Positions 1 to 10,880 of a stretch of 64,000 bases of DNA are shown one piece after another (position 1 is the first letter of the stretch; every line of letters begins with the position of its first letter). Source of the DNA: Allomuricauda sp. GTDB lineage: Bacteria > Bacteroidota > Bacteroidia > Flavobacteriales > Flavobacteriaceae. A program made the position numbers and the translations under genes. The stretch covers positions 806,001 to 870,000 of the forward strand of contig NZ_JACESV010000001.1 in NCBI RefSeq assembly GCF_013911645.1, given 5' to 3'. A model generated the notes under the pieces. It was not told where the DNA came from and made no database searches. It saw only the letters and a list, made by a program, of their open reading frames with translations.

Positions 1-420
1 GTAGATGGCAGGGACGGACACCAAGTCGCCATCTATCAAGTGGAAAATAGATTGATTGCTTCCATGACCTTTGTTTTCCCCGATGGGCCTTTGACCGATG
101 CCGAAAGTATTGTACAGGAACAATTGGATGCATACAACAATAGGGATATCGAGGCTTTTGCCAATACTTATGCCAATACTATCGAGCTATATAATTTTCC
201 GCAATCGCTCAACCTAAAAGGTAAATCCAAACTTGCACAACAGTACGGTTCCTTTTTTGAAAATACACCGGATTTGCATTGTGAAATACAAAACAGAATC
301 GTAATCGGAAACAAGGTAATTGACCACGAATCCCTAACCATCAATGGAATGCTTGTAAAGGCCATTGCCATTTATGAAGTGGAAAATGGCGAAATTGCCA
401 AGGTTACATTCATCAAGTAA
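1..420 (+). CDS. SnoaL/NTF2-like (steroid delta-isomerase-like) protein, 5'-truncated by window edge
   Basis: Open frame continues to base 1 upstream of the listed GTG start; SnoaL-like motif LDAYNNRDIEAFANTYANTIELYNFP. Confidence 0.7.
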   Translation, partial: VDGRDGHQVAIYQVENRLIASMTFVFPDGPLTDAESIVQEQLDAYNNRDIEAFANTYANTIELYNFPQSLNLKGKSKLAQQYGSFFENTPDLHCEIQNRIVIGNKVIDHESLTINGMLVKAIAIYEVENGEIAKVTFIK

Positions 421-445
421 TTTAAACTAACTAAACCTCATAAAG

Positions 446-1777
446 ATGAAAAAAATACTTACACTCCTAGTGTTCACAATCACATCCATTGGTTTTTCCC
501 AAACCGATACCCGGATGTACGACATCATCAATTCCGTATCGGCAGATCGTATTGAAAGTGATGTGACCACCCTTGTTAATTTTGGTACAAGGCACACTTT
601 GAGCGATACCGTTTCACAAACCCGAGGAATTGGTGCCGCAAGAAGATGGATCAAGTCGGAGTTCGACAAAATTTCTTCTAATTGTGGAGATTGTTTGGAA
701 GTGTTTTATCAAAAAAACCTGATTGAAGAAGGGGATAATGCCCGAATAGTAAAAGATGTTGAAGTTGTAAACGTAGTAGCGATTCAGCGTGGAACCAAGT
801 TTCCGAACCGCTTTATTATTATGAGCGGTGATATTGATTCACGCGTAAGCAATCCAACCAATTACACTTCCGATTCTCCTGGAGCCAACGATAATGCCAG
901 CGGTATGGCGGGCACCATTGAAGCTTCGCGCGTGCTCTCCAAGTATAAATTTGAAAGCAGCATTATTTACGTTGGTCTTTCGGGTGAAGAGCAAGGACTG
1001 TATGGTGGAAAAGGTTTAGCTGCTTATGCCAAGGAAAAAGGCTGGGATATTGTGGGTATCCTCAATAATGATATGATTGGGAACATCACCGGAGTGGACG
1101 GTGTGGTGAGCAATAGGGATTTCAGGATTTTCTCGGAACCCGTTCCACCTACCGAAACCGAACAAGAGCGAAGAGCTAGACGTTTTTACGGTGGCGAAGT
1201 AGATGGTATTTCACGCCAATTGGCCAGATACGTGTACAAAACCACAAAGACCTATATGCCCGAAATGAACCCCATGATGATTTACCGACTGGACAGATTT
1301 GGGCGCGGTGGCCACCACAGACCTTTTAATGATGCGGGATACGCGGGCATTCGAATTATGGAGGCCCATGAGAATTACACACAGCAGCATCAAGATATTC
1401 GTGTGGAAGACGGCATCGCCTATGGTGATGTGTTGGAGCACGTAAATTTTGAATATGCCAAAAAACTCACGGCGGTCAATGCCATTAACCTAGCTTCTAT
1501 TGCGTGGGCTCCGCCAGCTCCCGAGACCGTAGAAATTGGTGGTATTGTAGAACCTAGTGCCAAACTAAAATGGAGCAAGGTAGATGGGGCTGTTGGCTAT
1601 AAAATCTATTGGAGGGACACCACCTCCCCCACTTGGGACAACTACAAATATGTGGGCGATGTTAGCGAACACACTTTGGAAGGCGTGGTTATTGACAATT
1701 ACTTCTTTGGAGTGGCCGCTGTTGGTAAGGATGGGCACGAAAGCCCAGTGGTTTTCCCAAATAAAGTTTTCAGGTAG
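446..1777 (+). CDS. M28 family zinc metallopeptidase, secreted, C-terminal fibronectin type III-like domain
   Basis: Signal peptide MKKILTLLVFTITSIGFSQ; metallopeptidase motifs SPGANDNASG, LSGEEQGLYGG, NNDMIGN; C-terminal PSAKLKWSKVDGAVGYKIYWRDT. Confidence 0.88.
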   Translation: MKKILTLLVFTITSIGFSQTDTRMYDIINSVSADRIESDVTTLVNFGTRHTLSDTVSQTRGIGAARRWIKSEFDKISSNCGDCLEVFYQKNLIEEGDNARIVKDVEVVNVVAIQRGTKFPNRFIIMSGDIDSRVSNPTNYTSDSPGANDNASGMAGTIEASRVLSKYKFESSIIYVGLSGEEQGLYGGKGLAAYAKEKGWDIVGILNNDMIGNITGVDGVVSNRDFRIFSEPVPPTETEQERRARRFYGGEVDGISRQLARYVYKTTKTYMPEMNPMMIYRLDRFGRGGHHRPFNDAGYAGIRIMEAHENYTQQHQDIRVEDGIAYGDVLEHVNFEYAKKLTAVNAINLASIAWAPPAPETVEIGGIVEPSAKLKWSKVDGAVGYKIYWRDTTSPTWDNYKYVGDVSEHTLEGVVIDNYFFGVAAVGKDGHESPVVFPNKVFR

Positions 1778-1970
1778 GGTGTTTGTTGTAATACATTCAA
1801 CGATTTAAATGTCATTCCTGCTGACCCCTGAGCGTAGTCGAAGGGAAGCAGGAATCCATCGAGTACGGAATGGCAAGTTTTCACAAAAAGAGGTATAGAA
1901 ACTGAATATACCGCGATGTAAGCATACGCCTGCAATTTAAACAGGGGCTATTTTTAACTAAACATAAAAT

Positions 1971-3581
1971 ATGAAGCAAAAATTTTTTCTAGTTTTCCTT
2001 TTGGGGCTGAGCATTGTATCTGCACAAAATTTTACTAAACAAGACACTTTAAGGGGCAGTATAACTCCAGAAAGGGAATGGTGGGATTTGAACTACTACC
2101 ACCTCAACGTGAAGGTGGAACCTTCCAATAAGTTTATCTCGGGGCACAATATTGTTCGGTACAAGGTTTTGGAAGCGGCCAAAATACTTCAAATTGACCT
2201 ACAAGAGCCCATGAAAATTGAATCTATCACACAAGACGGTAAAAAATTAAAATACACTTCTGTAGGAAACGCTCATTTCATCAAACTGAAGAAAAAACAG
2301 GTCCCCGGTGAATTCAACGAACTAAAAATAGCATACTCTGGGCATCCTAGAGAAGCGGTAAGAGCTCCATGGGACGGTGGGTTTTCATGGAAAGAAGATG
2401 CTAATGGCAACCCTTTTGTTGCTACATCGTGCCAAGGTTTGGGCGCCAGTGTTTGGTGGCCCAATAAAGACCACATGTACGACGAGGTGGACAGTATGCG
2501 CATTAGTGTCACCGTTCCCAAAGATCTTATGGATGTATCCAACGGACAATTGGAAAGCGTTGCCGACAAAGGCGATTTTAAAACCTATAACTGGGTGGTA
2601 AAGAATCCCATAAACAACTACGGTGTTAATGTTAATATTGGAAATTACAGGCACTTCAGCGAAAAATATGAAGGGGAAAACGGTCCTTTGCAACTGGATT
2701 ACTACGTCTTGCCCGAAAACTTGGAAAAAGCCAAAAAACAATTCGCCCAAACCCCAATGATGCTCAGAGCTTTTGAACATTGGTTTGGCCCCTACCCTTT
2801 TTACGAAGATGGCTTTAAATTGGTTGAAGTGCCTTATTTGGGCATGGAACACCAAAGTTCTGTTACCTATGGCAATAAATATGAAAATGGTTATTTGGGT
2901 CGGGATTTGTCGGGCACTGGTTGGGGCCTACAATTCGATTTTATCATTATCCACGAGGCAGGTCACGAATGGTTCGCCAACAACATTACCTACAAAGATA
3001 TTGCCGACATGTGGGTGCATGAAGGTTTTACGGCCTACTCCGAAAATCTGTACCTCGATTATCATTTTGGCAAAAAAGCATCTGCCGAGTACGTTATCGG
3101 AACCCGTAGCAACATCCAAAACGACATACCCATTATTGGGCCCTACGGAGTAAATCAAAAAGGTTCGGGGGATATGTATTACAAGGGTGCCAACATATTG
3201 CATACCCTGCGCCAATTGGTGGATGATGATGAAAAATGGCGTCAAATATTGCGAGGACTCAATAAAGATTTTTACCATCAAACGGTAACCACCAATCAAA
3301 TTGAAGATTATTTAAGTGAAAAATCGGATAAGGATCTATCCGCTTTCTTCAATCAATATTTGCGTACCACTATGATTCCTACCTTGGAATATAAACTTGA
3401 AGGAGAAACCATCAGTTTTAGGTATATGGACATTGTGGAGGGTTTTGATATGCCCATCAAAATAACTGTAGATGGTTCGGAAAAATGGATATTCCCTGAT
3501 GCTGAATGGCAAACAGAGGAACTAGAGGGGAGCAAGGTTGTTTTTGATGAAAATTTCTATATCGAAACGAAAAAAATCTAA
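1971..3581 (+). CDS. M1 family metallopeptidase (aminopeptidase N-like)
   Basis: HExxH motif in IIIHEAGHEWFANNITYKDIADMWVHEGF; GMEHQSSVTYG. Confidence 0.92.
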   Translation: MKQKFFLVFLLGLSIVSAQNFTKQDTLRGSITPEREWWDLNYYHLNVKVEPSNKFISGHNIVRYKVLEAAKILQIDLQEPMKIESITQDGKKLKYTSVGNAHFIKLKKKQVPGEFNELKIAYSGHPREAVRAPWDGGFSWKEDANGNPFVATSCQGLGASVWWPNKDHMYDEVDSMRISVTVPKDLMDVSNGQLESVADKGDFKTYNWVVKNPINNYGVNVNIGNYRHFSEKYEGENGPLQLDYYVLPENLEKAKKQFAQTPMMLRAFEHWFGPYPFYEDGFKLVEVPYLGMEHQSSVTYGNKYENGYLGRDLSGTGWGLQFDFIIIHEAGHEWFANNITYKDIADMWVHEGFTAYSENLYLDYHFGKKASAEYVIGTRSNIQNDIPIIGPYGVNQKGSGDMYYKGANILHTLRQLVDDDEKWRQILRGLNKDFYHQTVTTNQIEDYLSEKSDKDLSAFFNQYLRTTMIPTLEYKLEGETISFRYMDIVEGFDMPIKITVDGSEKWIFPDAEWQTEELEGSKVVFDENFYIETKKI

Positions 3582-3602
3582 TCCAAAAGACTTTGACAAA
3601 AC

Positions 3603-3634
3603 AAAAAGGCTCCGCATATTACGGAGCCTTTTTT
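3603..3634. terminator. Bidirectional intrinsic terminator
   Basis: aaaaaggctccg-catatta-cggagcctttttt between convergent genes. Confidence 0.85.
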
Positions 3635-3652
3635 ATTTGATTTATCAGTTGT

Positions 3653-6600
3653 TTAATTAAACTGTACCTGTGTCAGTGCAAAAGGGCTTCCACCTTCACC
3701 TTCAGCTTTGTAGGTAAGGTATAGCTTAGGTTGTACTCCATCGGTTTTTTCAATGGGTATTATAATAGCTCCTCCTTGGCCACTGAGACCATCAGGATTA
3801 AGTTGTCCTGTTCCGAGGACTTCGCCATCAGGAGCTCCAGCCCTTAACTCCATGGTATAACCTATACTTGGAGGCTCTTGCCATCCAACAATGGCCATCA
3901 ATCTACTTACACCTGTCAAATCTGTGTTTTCTATTTTCAACCATCCTTCGGCAGCGTTCAAAAGTTGCAACTGCATTCCACCAAAGGCCATGGCCTGCAT
4001 ACCCTCCGTAGGCGTGCCCTCTGGAAAAGTCATGGTATTACTGGCCAAAACAACCGTTTTTGAGCCTGTTAATGGCAACGCTTCCGCTGTACCTTGGTCG
4101 GTATAACTGGCTGTTAGTAAAAATACTTCTCCCTTCTCCTTTGCCTCTGGCTTTACTGTACCGGTTAAAGGGAGTGATGGTTGCTTATTGCCGCCACCTG
4201 TCAAGGACTGAATATACTGGGTAATCTGTCTAGCTTCCATTTGAGTGACATTAGGGTGGGCTGGCATTACCACTTCGCCCCAGACACCGGAACCACCTCC
4301 AATAATTTTAGCCATTAAATAGTTGGTTGCACCTCGGTCGCCCTTGTACTTCTCCGAAACTTCAAGATAGTTTGGTCCAATCGACGCCTCTTTTTCCTTG
4401 TGGCATGATTTGCAGTCTAAACTCTGGGTTAACGCTTTGCCCATTACAGCACCAGATACTTGCTGGTGGCCCAAATTCATGTTCACCTCATCCATACCGG
4501 AACGGTATTCTACCGAAACATAAACATTATCCTCATCAACTTCGCTATCCGCATCCGAAACCGAAACCTTGTATCCGATTGGTTGTCCCGGAATGTAAAA
4601 TGATGAATTCGCCTGGTCCAATTCAATATCCACTACAGGTCGCTCATTACCCGCAACTATAGTTTGGTCAAGGCTCGAAACTTCCTCGCCTGCTGTATCT
4701 TTAGCTATCACACTAAGTTTATAGGAACCTGCATCTTTGTACGTATACGTTAAAGTGGGTTCCGTGGTCTCCTGGGTAGTTCCATCTCCCAAATCCCAAA
4801 CATAACTCATGCTATCGCCTTCCCGATCGTGGGCTTCAACAGTGGCTGTAACGGTAAGTGGCAGTGAACCGGAATCGGTATCCACTATAAAATTGTCTAC
4901 TACAGGGGCTCGGTTACCTCCATTGTATTCAATATAGCTCAAACCACTGTCCGGGTTTGCAGAGAACCAACCACTTCCGTATTCCAATAGGTAAACGCGT
5001 CCATCGGGACTCATTTCCATATCAATCAAATTGCTTAATTCGATGTCTGGGGCAAAAGGTTCCATTTTGTTTACAGAACCATCTTCAAAAAGATGAACGG
5101 CCATCATCCAACCTCTCATCCAGTCATAAATGATTACTTTTCCATTGTAATAAGACGGTAAACCTCCGCCATTAGGGTATAAATCTGACCAATACGTGGG
5201 TCCTGCCATAGCGTTTCTTCCTCCCGAACCTGTTTGGGGGAAATCCTGGCTTTCTCCATAATGATAGTATGCATATGCTGGTTGGGCAGGGGGCAATTCT
5301 TTTAAACCTGTATTGTTTTTGGAGTCGTTGATTGGTTTCTCCGGATCGAAAAACCTTCCGGATTCCCCTGTTTCATAATTATACTTGCTATAGGCAAAAT
5401 TATCTCCGATAAACATGGGCCAACCGTAATTTCCGGGCTCACGGGCCTGGTTCATTTCATCATATCCTCTTGGGCCACGGGTTTCGAGACTGTCAACTCG
5501 TGCATCAGGTCCCACATCGCCCCAATACAAATATCCACGTTTTAAATCAACCGAAATCCTGTATGGGTTACGGTGTCCCATGGTATAAATCTCTGGTCGT
5601 GTTTTTTCTGTACCTACAGGGAAAAGGTTGCCTTCAGGTATATCGTAACTTCCATCTTCGTTGACTTTAATTCTAAGTATTTTACCACGAAGATCGTTGG
5701 TATTTGCAGAAGTACGTCTAGCATCAAATTGTTCCTTGCCCGGTATATCGTTCAAGGGTGCATATCCACTATTTACATATTTGGCCTCTTTGTCATCAAA
5801 AGGTGTTGAATTGTCCCCTGTTGATAGATATAGATTCCCATCTGGTCCAAAAGCAATAGATCCTCCTGTATGGCAGCATATTTCACGTTGGCTGTCTAAC
5901 TCAAGAATTACTTGCTCGGAATCCATATCAAAATTCCCATCCTTAAACTTAAAACGCGAAAGTCGATTTATCCAATTGTCGCCTGATGGAGCATAATACA
6001 GGTAAATCCAATTATTTTCCGAAAAATTTGGGTCTTTTTGAAGCCCCATCAGCCCTTGTTCAGCATTTACCCCTGGTGTTTCCAGTGTTTTATGGTATAC
6101 ATCCAAAAAGGCAACTTGGCTGATTTCTTTGGTCTCATCGGAATACAACATTACTTCTCCCCTACGCTGTGCAATCAACACATCATTGTTTGGTAGCACG
6201 GTCATTTCCGTAGGTTCAAAAAATTGTCCCGTAGACAATGTTACTTTACTGAAGCGGTCGGTCTCGGGTGGTATTTGGGATGTTGCCTTGGCATAATCCA
6301 ATTCAAGGTTTTTACCAATGGCATAGTTAATACCTCCAAGAACATGTTTTAGAAAGAGTTCCTCGGTATAACTTTCGTCCGTATGTCCTGCTGCAGTGTA
6401 AAACGCACGGCCACCATCAAATTCGTGATACCAGGCCATTGGATGGTATTCACCGTTTTCACCACCTTCGTAGGTTGACTCGTCCACGGTCATCAAAACA
6501 TTGATGCCATCGTAAATATTTTTGTAGTTGTACAATTCATCGCTACGGTGCCATACGGAATCTGTAAAAAATTCTGTAGATGGATGGTTTTTATCTTTTA

Positions 6601-7036
6601 TGATAAAATCCGCCTCAGGTGTTCCTGCCGGATGGCTCAAGAATTGAGCACCGACCAATTTGTTGTACCAGCCCCAATCGTACTCGGTATCGGCCGCTGC
6701 GTGAATGCCCACATAGCCTCCCCCTGCTTGAATGTAACGCTCAAAAGCTGCTTCTTCACGTGCATTGAGTACATTTCCTGTTGTACTTAAAAACACGATT
6801 GCGGAATACTTGGCCAAATTTTCGTCGGTAAATAATTGGCCGTTTGTTGTAGTGTCAACAACAAAATTGTTCTCTTGGCCCAATCTTTCAAGAGCCGCGA
6901 TTCCTGATGGGATAGAAGCATGTTTAAATGCCATTGTTTTTGAAAAAACCAAAAGCTTGGGCGGCCCTTGGCGTTTTTTCTCACACCCAACAAGAACAAA
7001 AAGTAGGCATAACGCCCCTAAAATGTAATTCTTCAT
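3653..7036 (-). CDS. ThuA domain / PQQ-type sugar (glucose/sorbosone) dehydrogenase / PKD / cytochrome c / C-terminal carbohydrate-binding-like lipoprotein
   Basis: Lipobox LFVLVGCEKK (start trimmed to internal ATG); ThuA-like N-terminus; LRGKILRIKVNEDGSYDIPEGNLF propeller; PKD VWDLGDGT; heme motif CKSCH. Confidence 0.88.
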   Translation of the reverse strand: MKNYILGALCLLFVLVGCEKKRQGPPKLLVFSKTMAFKHASIPSGIAALERLGQENNFVVDTTTNGQLFTDENLAKYSAIVFLSTTGNVLNAREEAAFERYIQAGGGYVGIHAAADTEYDWGWYNKLVGAQFLSHPAGTPEADFIIKDKNHPSTEFFTDSVWHRSDELYNYKNIYDGINVLMTVDESTYEGGENGEYHPMAWYHEFDGGRAFYTAAGHTDESYTEELFLKHVLGGINYAIGKNLELDYAKATSQIPPETDRFSKVTLSTGQFFEPTEMTVLPNNDVLIAQRRGEVMLYSDETKEISQVAFLDVYHKTLETPGVNAEQGLMGLQKDPNFSENNWIYLYYAPSGDNWINRLSRFKFKDGNFDMDSEQVILELDSQREICCHTGGSIAFGPDGNLYLSTGDNSTPFDDKEAKYVNSGYAPLNDIPGKEQFDARRTSANTNDLRGKILRIKVNEDGSYDIPEGNLFPVGTEKTRPEIYTMGHRNPYRISVDLKRGYLYWGDVGPDARVDSLETRGPRGYDEMNQAREPGNYGWPMFIGDNFAYSKYNYETGESGRFFDPEKPINDSKNNTGLKELPPAQPAYAYYHYGESQDFPQTGSGGRNAMAGPTYWSDLYPNGGGLPSYYNGKVIIYDWMRGWMMAVHLFEDGSVNKMEPFAPDIELSNLIDMEMSPDGRVYLLEYGSGWFSANPDSGLSYIEYNGGNRAPVVDNFIVDTDSGSLPLTVTATVEAHDREGDSMSYVWDLGDGTTQETTEPTLTYTYKDAGSYKLSVIAKDTAGEEVSSLDQTIVAGNERPVVDIELDQANSSFYIPGQPIGYKVSVSDADSEVDEDNVYVSVEYRSGMDEVNMNLGHQQVSGAVMGKALTQSLDCKSCHKEKEASIGPNYLEVSEKYKGDRGATNYLMAKIIGGGSGVWGEVVMPAHPNVTQMEARQITQYIQSLTGGGNKQPSLPLTGTVKPEAKEKGEVFLLTASYTDQGTAEALPLTGSKTVVLASNTMTFPEGTPTEGMQAMAFGGMQLQLLNAAEGWLKIENTDLTGVSRLMAIVGWQEPPSIGYTMELRAGAPDGEVLGTGQLNPDGLSGQGGAIIIPIEKTDGVQPKLYLTYKAEGEGGSPFALTQVQFN

Positions 7037-7259
7037 GTGCATTAATAATTGTTGTAAAATCTTAAAGTTTAGTTTTGGCAATTAGCTAATAGCTAACTAT
7101 GTGGCAATATAATTACTATTTTGGTGAAAACCGGCCTCTATTGTCTCAAATTGTAAAAATAAACGGATTCGTTGTAATTCAACGATATTATAACTCTGTT
7201 TCAATTGGTTTATCATGCCTTTTTACAAATTGAGGCACCACTTCCATAAATAGTCTTCA

Positions 7260-8543
7260 TTATTTGTCCCTACCGTACTTTTTGTGATAAATCCATGCTG
7301 CTACTCCCCCAACAAATGCAAAAGCGCTCAACATCCAGAATACATTTTGGTGTCCCAATTCCTCTCCGGGGTGTGCATCCAGCAGCATACCGTAGGCCGG
7401 ACCCGCAAAGACATCGGGGGTATAGCCGATCAAAGAGATGAGTCCGACAGCGGTTCCCGTTAATGCCAATGGTATTTTACCAACGTGCATTACTCCAAAA
7501 TACAGGGCCCGTATGCCATAAACCCCTGCCGCAATAACAACTACCGATATAAAAAACAAGAGTGTGGTTGTTGGGGCTATCACGCCACTGACAAAGAGCA
7601 ATCCTCCAATCAATGCCAAAACAAAGCTTACCACTAACAGCCATGTAATTTTCAATCTATCCGCTATCAAACCAAAAAGAATGCCTGTGGTAGGACGTAG
7701 AAATTGTAGCAGGGTTCCCACTTTGGCGGAATCCACTTGATTGTACAACATGACTTCTTCGGTATATTGCGAGATGATATCCGTAATCTTGTAACCTACA
7801 TAACCACACAGTATAATTACCATGAGCAACCAAACCGAAGGTAATTTAAGCACTTGTTTTATATCTTTCCAAGAAATGCGTTCGAGAATGATTTTCTGAT
7901 CACTTTCTGTGGTTTTCATGAAAAACCACACTAAAACCCCTACTAAAATAATAATGATGGAGGCTGTATATAGAACATAAGTGAACGCTTTTTTGCGGTC
8001 ATCAAGATTGGCAAGATCGGGAGACTCCGATAAAAAAAACGAAAAGACCACTACGCCCATCAAACTGAACAAGGCACCTGTTAGTCCTCGACCACCATCG
8101 AGAAAGCCAAAGGCTTTTCCTTGGGAATCGGTTCCTCCCCAAATTCTTGTGGCCTTGATCATGGGTGCCCAAAAAAGAAAAATAGTGGTAAAACCCCACC
8201 AACCGTATAATATTTGGAGTACCCAAAATGCTGGATAGTGAGCAAACACAAAGCCACCCAAAGCGGTCATCCATAAGGCAATGGCTATCAATTTTCGGGC
8301 TTGATATTTATCTGCCAAAGGTCCACCCAACACATAAGAAACCATAGCCACCAAACCGTACACCGAAAAGCAAAGCCCCAATTGAACATTGTCCAACTCC
8401 AAAACATCCAATACAGTGGGTCTAAAAACGCGCGGCAATACAAAAGGAAGGATAAAGATGGCCTCACCCGAAAGAATCAACAATAATAAATAGAACCAAC
8501 TTGGTTTTGTTTCGTTCAAAACTAGGATTTGGATAAAAGTCAC
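7260..8543 (-). CDS. MFS transporter
   Basis: About 12 hydrophobic segments; MFS motif GGPLADKYQARK after TM2. Confidence 0.88.
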   Translation of the reverse strand: MTFIQILVLNETKPSWFYLLLLILSGEAIFILPFVLPRVFRPTVLDVLELDNVQLGLCFSVYGLVAMVSYVLGGPLADKYQARKLIAIALWMTALGGFVFAHYPAFWVLQILYGWWGFTTIFLFWAPMIKATRIWGGTDSQGKAFGFLDGGRGLTGALFSLMGVVVFSFFLSESPDLANLDDRKKAFTYVLYTASIIIILVGVLVWFFMKTTESDQKIILERISWKDIKQVLKLPSVWLLMVIILCGYVGYKITDIISQYTEEVMLYNQVDSAKVGTLLQFLRPTTGILFGLIADRLKITWLLVVSFVLALIGGLLFVSGVIAPTTTLLFFISVVVIAAGVYGIRALYFGVMHVGKIPLALTGTAVGLISLIGYTPDVFAGPAYGMLLDAHPGEELGHQNVFWMLSAFAFVGGVAAWIYHKKYGRDK

Positions 8544-8619
8544 TAAAAAAACCGGAAAAACCCAAAAGCATGAAGAATAAAAAATCGGGTATCTTTAAGG
8601 TTTCTAAAATCGATCCTAA

Positions 8620-10027
8620 ATGATCCGACTACTTTTTTTATCTCTTATACCTATTATAATAAGCTGTAAAAAGGAGACCACCAACCATTTCGATTTGGCA
8701 ATCACCAATGCCCAGGTCATCCATCTGGAAACTGGAAAAGTTGAACACCAGAACATTTTTATTTCCAACGGTATAATCAAAGCGGTCGAAGCGGTTGGCT
8801 CAAGTAATTTTAAAGCTGATTCCACCATCGACGCCTCTGGAAAATATCTACTGCCCGGTTTTTGGGACAATCACATCCATTTACGTGGTGGGGACACTTT
8901 GATTGCAAACAACAAGAATTTTTTAAAATTATTTATTGCCAACGGCATTACCACGGTCCGTGATGCAGGTGGTGACCTTACCCATTCTGTTATGGAATGG
9001 AAAAACAAAATCGCTTCGGAAGAATTGACCGGCCCCACGATTTTTACTGCAGGACCTAAAATTGATGGCCCAAAAGCCACTTGGGCGGGCTCTTTGGAAG
9101 TTGAAACGGAAGAAGCTGTTGTACAGGCTTTGGATTCCCTTGAAGCCTTGAACGTAGACTTTGTAAAAATTTATGATAGCAGAATTTCTCCTAAAAACTA
9201 CCTAAAAGCTATCGAAGAAGCCAAAAAAAGGGGATTCACTGTATCGGGCCACATGCCGTTTACTGTTACTTTGGATGAAACCATTAATGCTGGGATGGAT
9301 GGCATTGAACACCTCTACTACATAATGAAGGGGAGTGCCGGCAATGAACTTGAGGTTACCAAAAAAATGAACAATGGCGAAATGGGCTTTTGGAACGCCA
9401 TGCCCGCTCTTTTGGACGCTTATTCGGATAGTACCGCGCAGGCGACTTTTAATAAATTAAAAGAAAACGATGTCTTTGTGGTGCCAACACTTCATATTGG
9501 AAAAACATTGAGTTATTTGGATGAGGTTGACCATACCAAGGACAAATACCTTAACTACATGGGCCAGGGAATAATCAAGACCTACCAAGGTAGAATCCGG
9601 TCAGCATTAAATTCATCAGAAGAAGCTAGGGAAAATCGTAAAAAAACTTGATACATTCTTTGGTAAATTGGCTAAATCACTTAACGATGCCGGTGTTCAG
9701 CTATTGGCCGGGTCGGATAGTGGTGCATTTAACTCCTACACATACCCCGGCATATCCTTGCACAAAGAATTACAGGTAATGGTGGAAAACGGAGTATCAC
9801 CATTGGATGCGCTTCGCACCTCAGCCTTTAACGGCGCCAAGTTTTTACATAAAACCGATGATTATGGAACTGTTTCCAAAGGAAAAGTATCAGACTTGGT
9901 TATTTTGGAAGCCAACCCTTTGGATGATATTGAAAACAGTCAAAAGATCTTTACAGTAATCAAAGGAACCCAAGTATTTTCCAAAAGTGAGTTACAAGAA
10001 TTATTGAAGAGTGCTGCAATTGAATAA
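8620..10027 (+). pseudogene. Amidohydrolase family lipoprotein, frameshifted
   Basis: ORF 8620-9651 (frame 1) and 9668-10027 (frame 2) are the two parts of one amidohydrolase (NHIHLRGGD, SGHMPF, LLAGSDSG); the frame changes at the A7 run at 9640-9646. Confidence 0.8.
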
Positions 10028-10123
10028 CATCGTTTTGAACTAACGCAATTCCTTTACACTAATTAAAGATCAAAGTATCATATTTTGGTATCTTTAGCAT
10101 TTCATTTTTTTTAAACCTATTAT

Positions 10124-10816
10124 ATGATCAAAAAATTAGCAACCCTATTTATCTTATTTGGATTATTAACTGTAAATGCACAACAACCCGGGGAGGATGA
10201 AATGGGTGCCTGGTACATGTATTTTGGCACCAACAAAGTTTCGGAACGCTTCAGTATTCATACCGAGGCCCAGTTCCGGTTTTACGAAACCACCAGCAAC
10301 TTTAACCAAATGCTTCTGCGAACCGGACTCAATTATCATATAAATCCAAATGCCATAGCTACGGCCGGTTATGGTTATATTGATACCGACAATACCTACT
10401 TTGAGCTCGAAGGCGAGGTCAACTCCAAAGAACATCGGATTTTTGAGCAGTTTATTCTAAAGAATAAAGTTTGGGAACTTCTATTTGAGCACCGTTACAG
10501 GTTAGAACAACGTTTCCTGGATTTTGGCGAAACCACCGAAACCCAACATAGGGCCCGCTACCGTATTCAGATGACCTTGCCTCTTACAGATACATTCTTC
10601 CTCAACTTTTATGATGAACTTTTTATTAACCTCCAGGATGATTTGTTCGGTCAAAACCGACTATACGGAGCTGTTGGCGTACACATTACGGAGAACAGTA
10701 GTGTACAGTTGGGATACCTGAGAAACCAGTTTGCAAATGCCGTTTACAACCGATTACAGTTCGGAGTTTTCTACAATCCGGATTTGAGGGGACTCTTCAA
10801 AAAGAAGAAACCTTAA
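10124..10816 (+). CDS. DUF2490 domain-containing outer membrane-like protein
   Basis: Signal peptide; alternating beta-strand pattern; FRFYETTSNFNQMLLRTGLNYHI; LEQRFLD. Confidence 0.75.
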   Translation: MIKKLATLFILFGLLTVNAQQPGEDEMGAWYMYFGTNKVSERFSIHTEAQFRFYETTSNFNQMLLRTGLNYHINPNAIATAGYGYIDTDNTYFELEGEVNSKEHRIFEQFILKNKVWELLFEHRYRLEQRFLDFGETTETQHRARYRIQMTLPLTDTFFLNFYDELFINLQDDLFGQNRLYGAVGVHITENSSVQLGYLRNQFANAVYNRLQFGVFYNPDLRGLFKKKKP

Positions 10817-10880
10817 AAATGTTTGACAGCAGTACATATTATCCCTAACTTATAGGCTAATCTTTAAAACAATCATTTTA

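Noticed and set aside
2273-2569. Antisense ORFs inside the M1 peptidase and many similar long antisense ORFs throughout the track
   Set aside because: They overlap strongly supported genes, have no family motifs and look like shadow ORFs.
9630-9660. Programmed -1 ribosomal frameshift at AAAAAAAC in the amidohydrolase
   Set aside because: Joining the ORFs needs a +1 change (frame 1 to frame 2), not the -1 shift of the classical slippery heptamer; a one-base indel is simpler.
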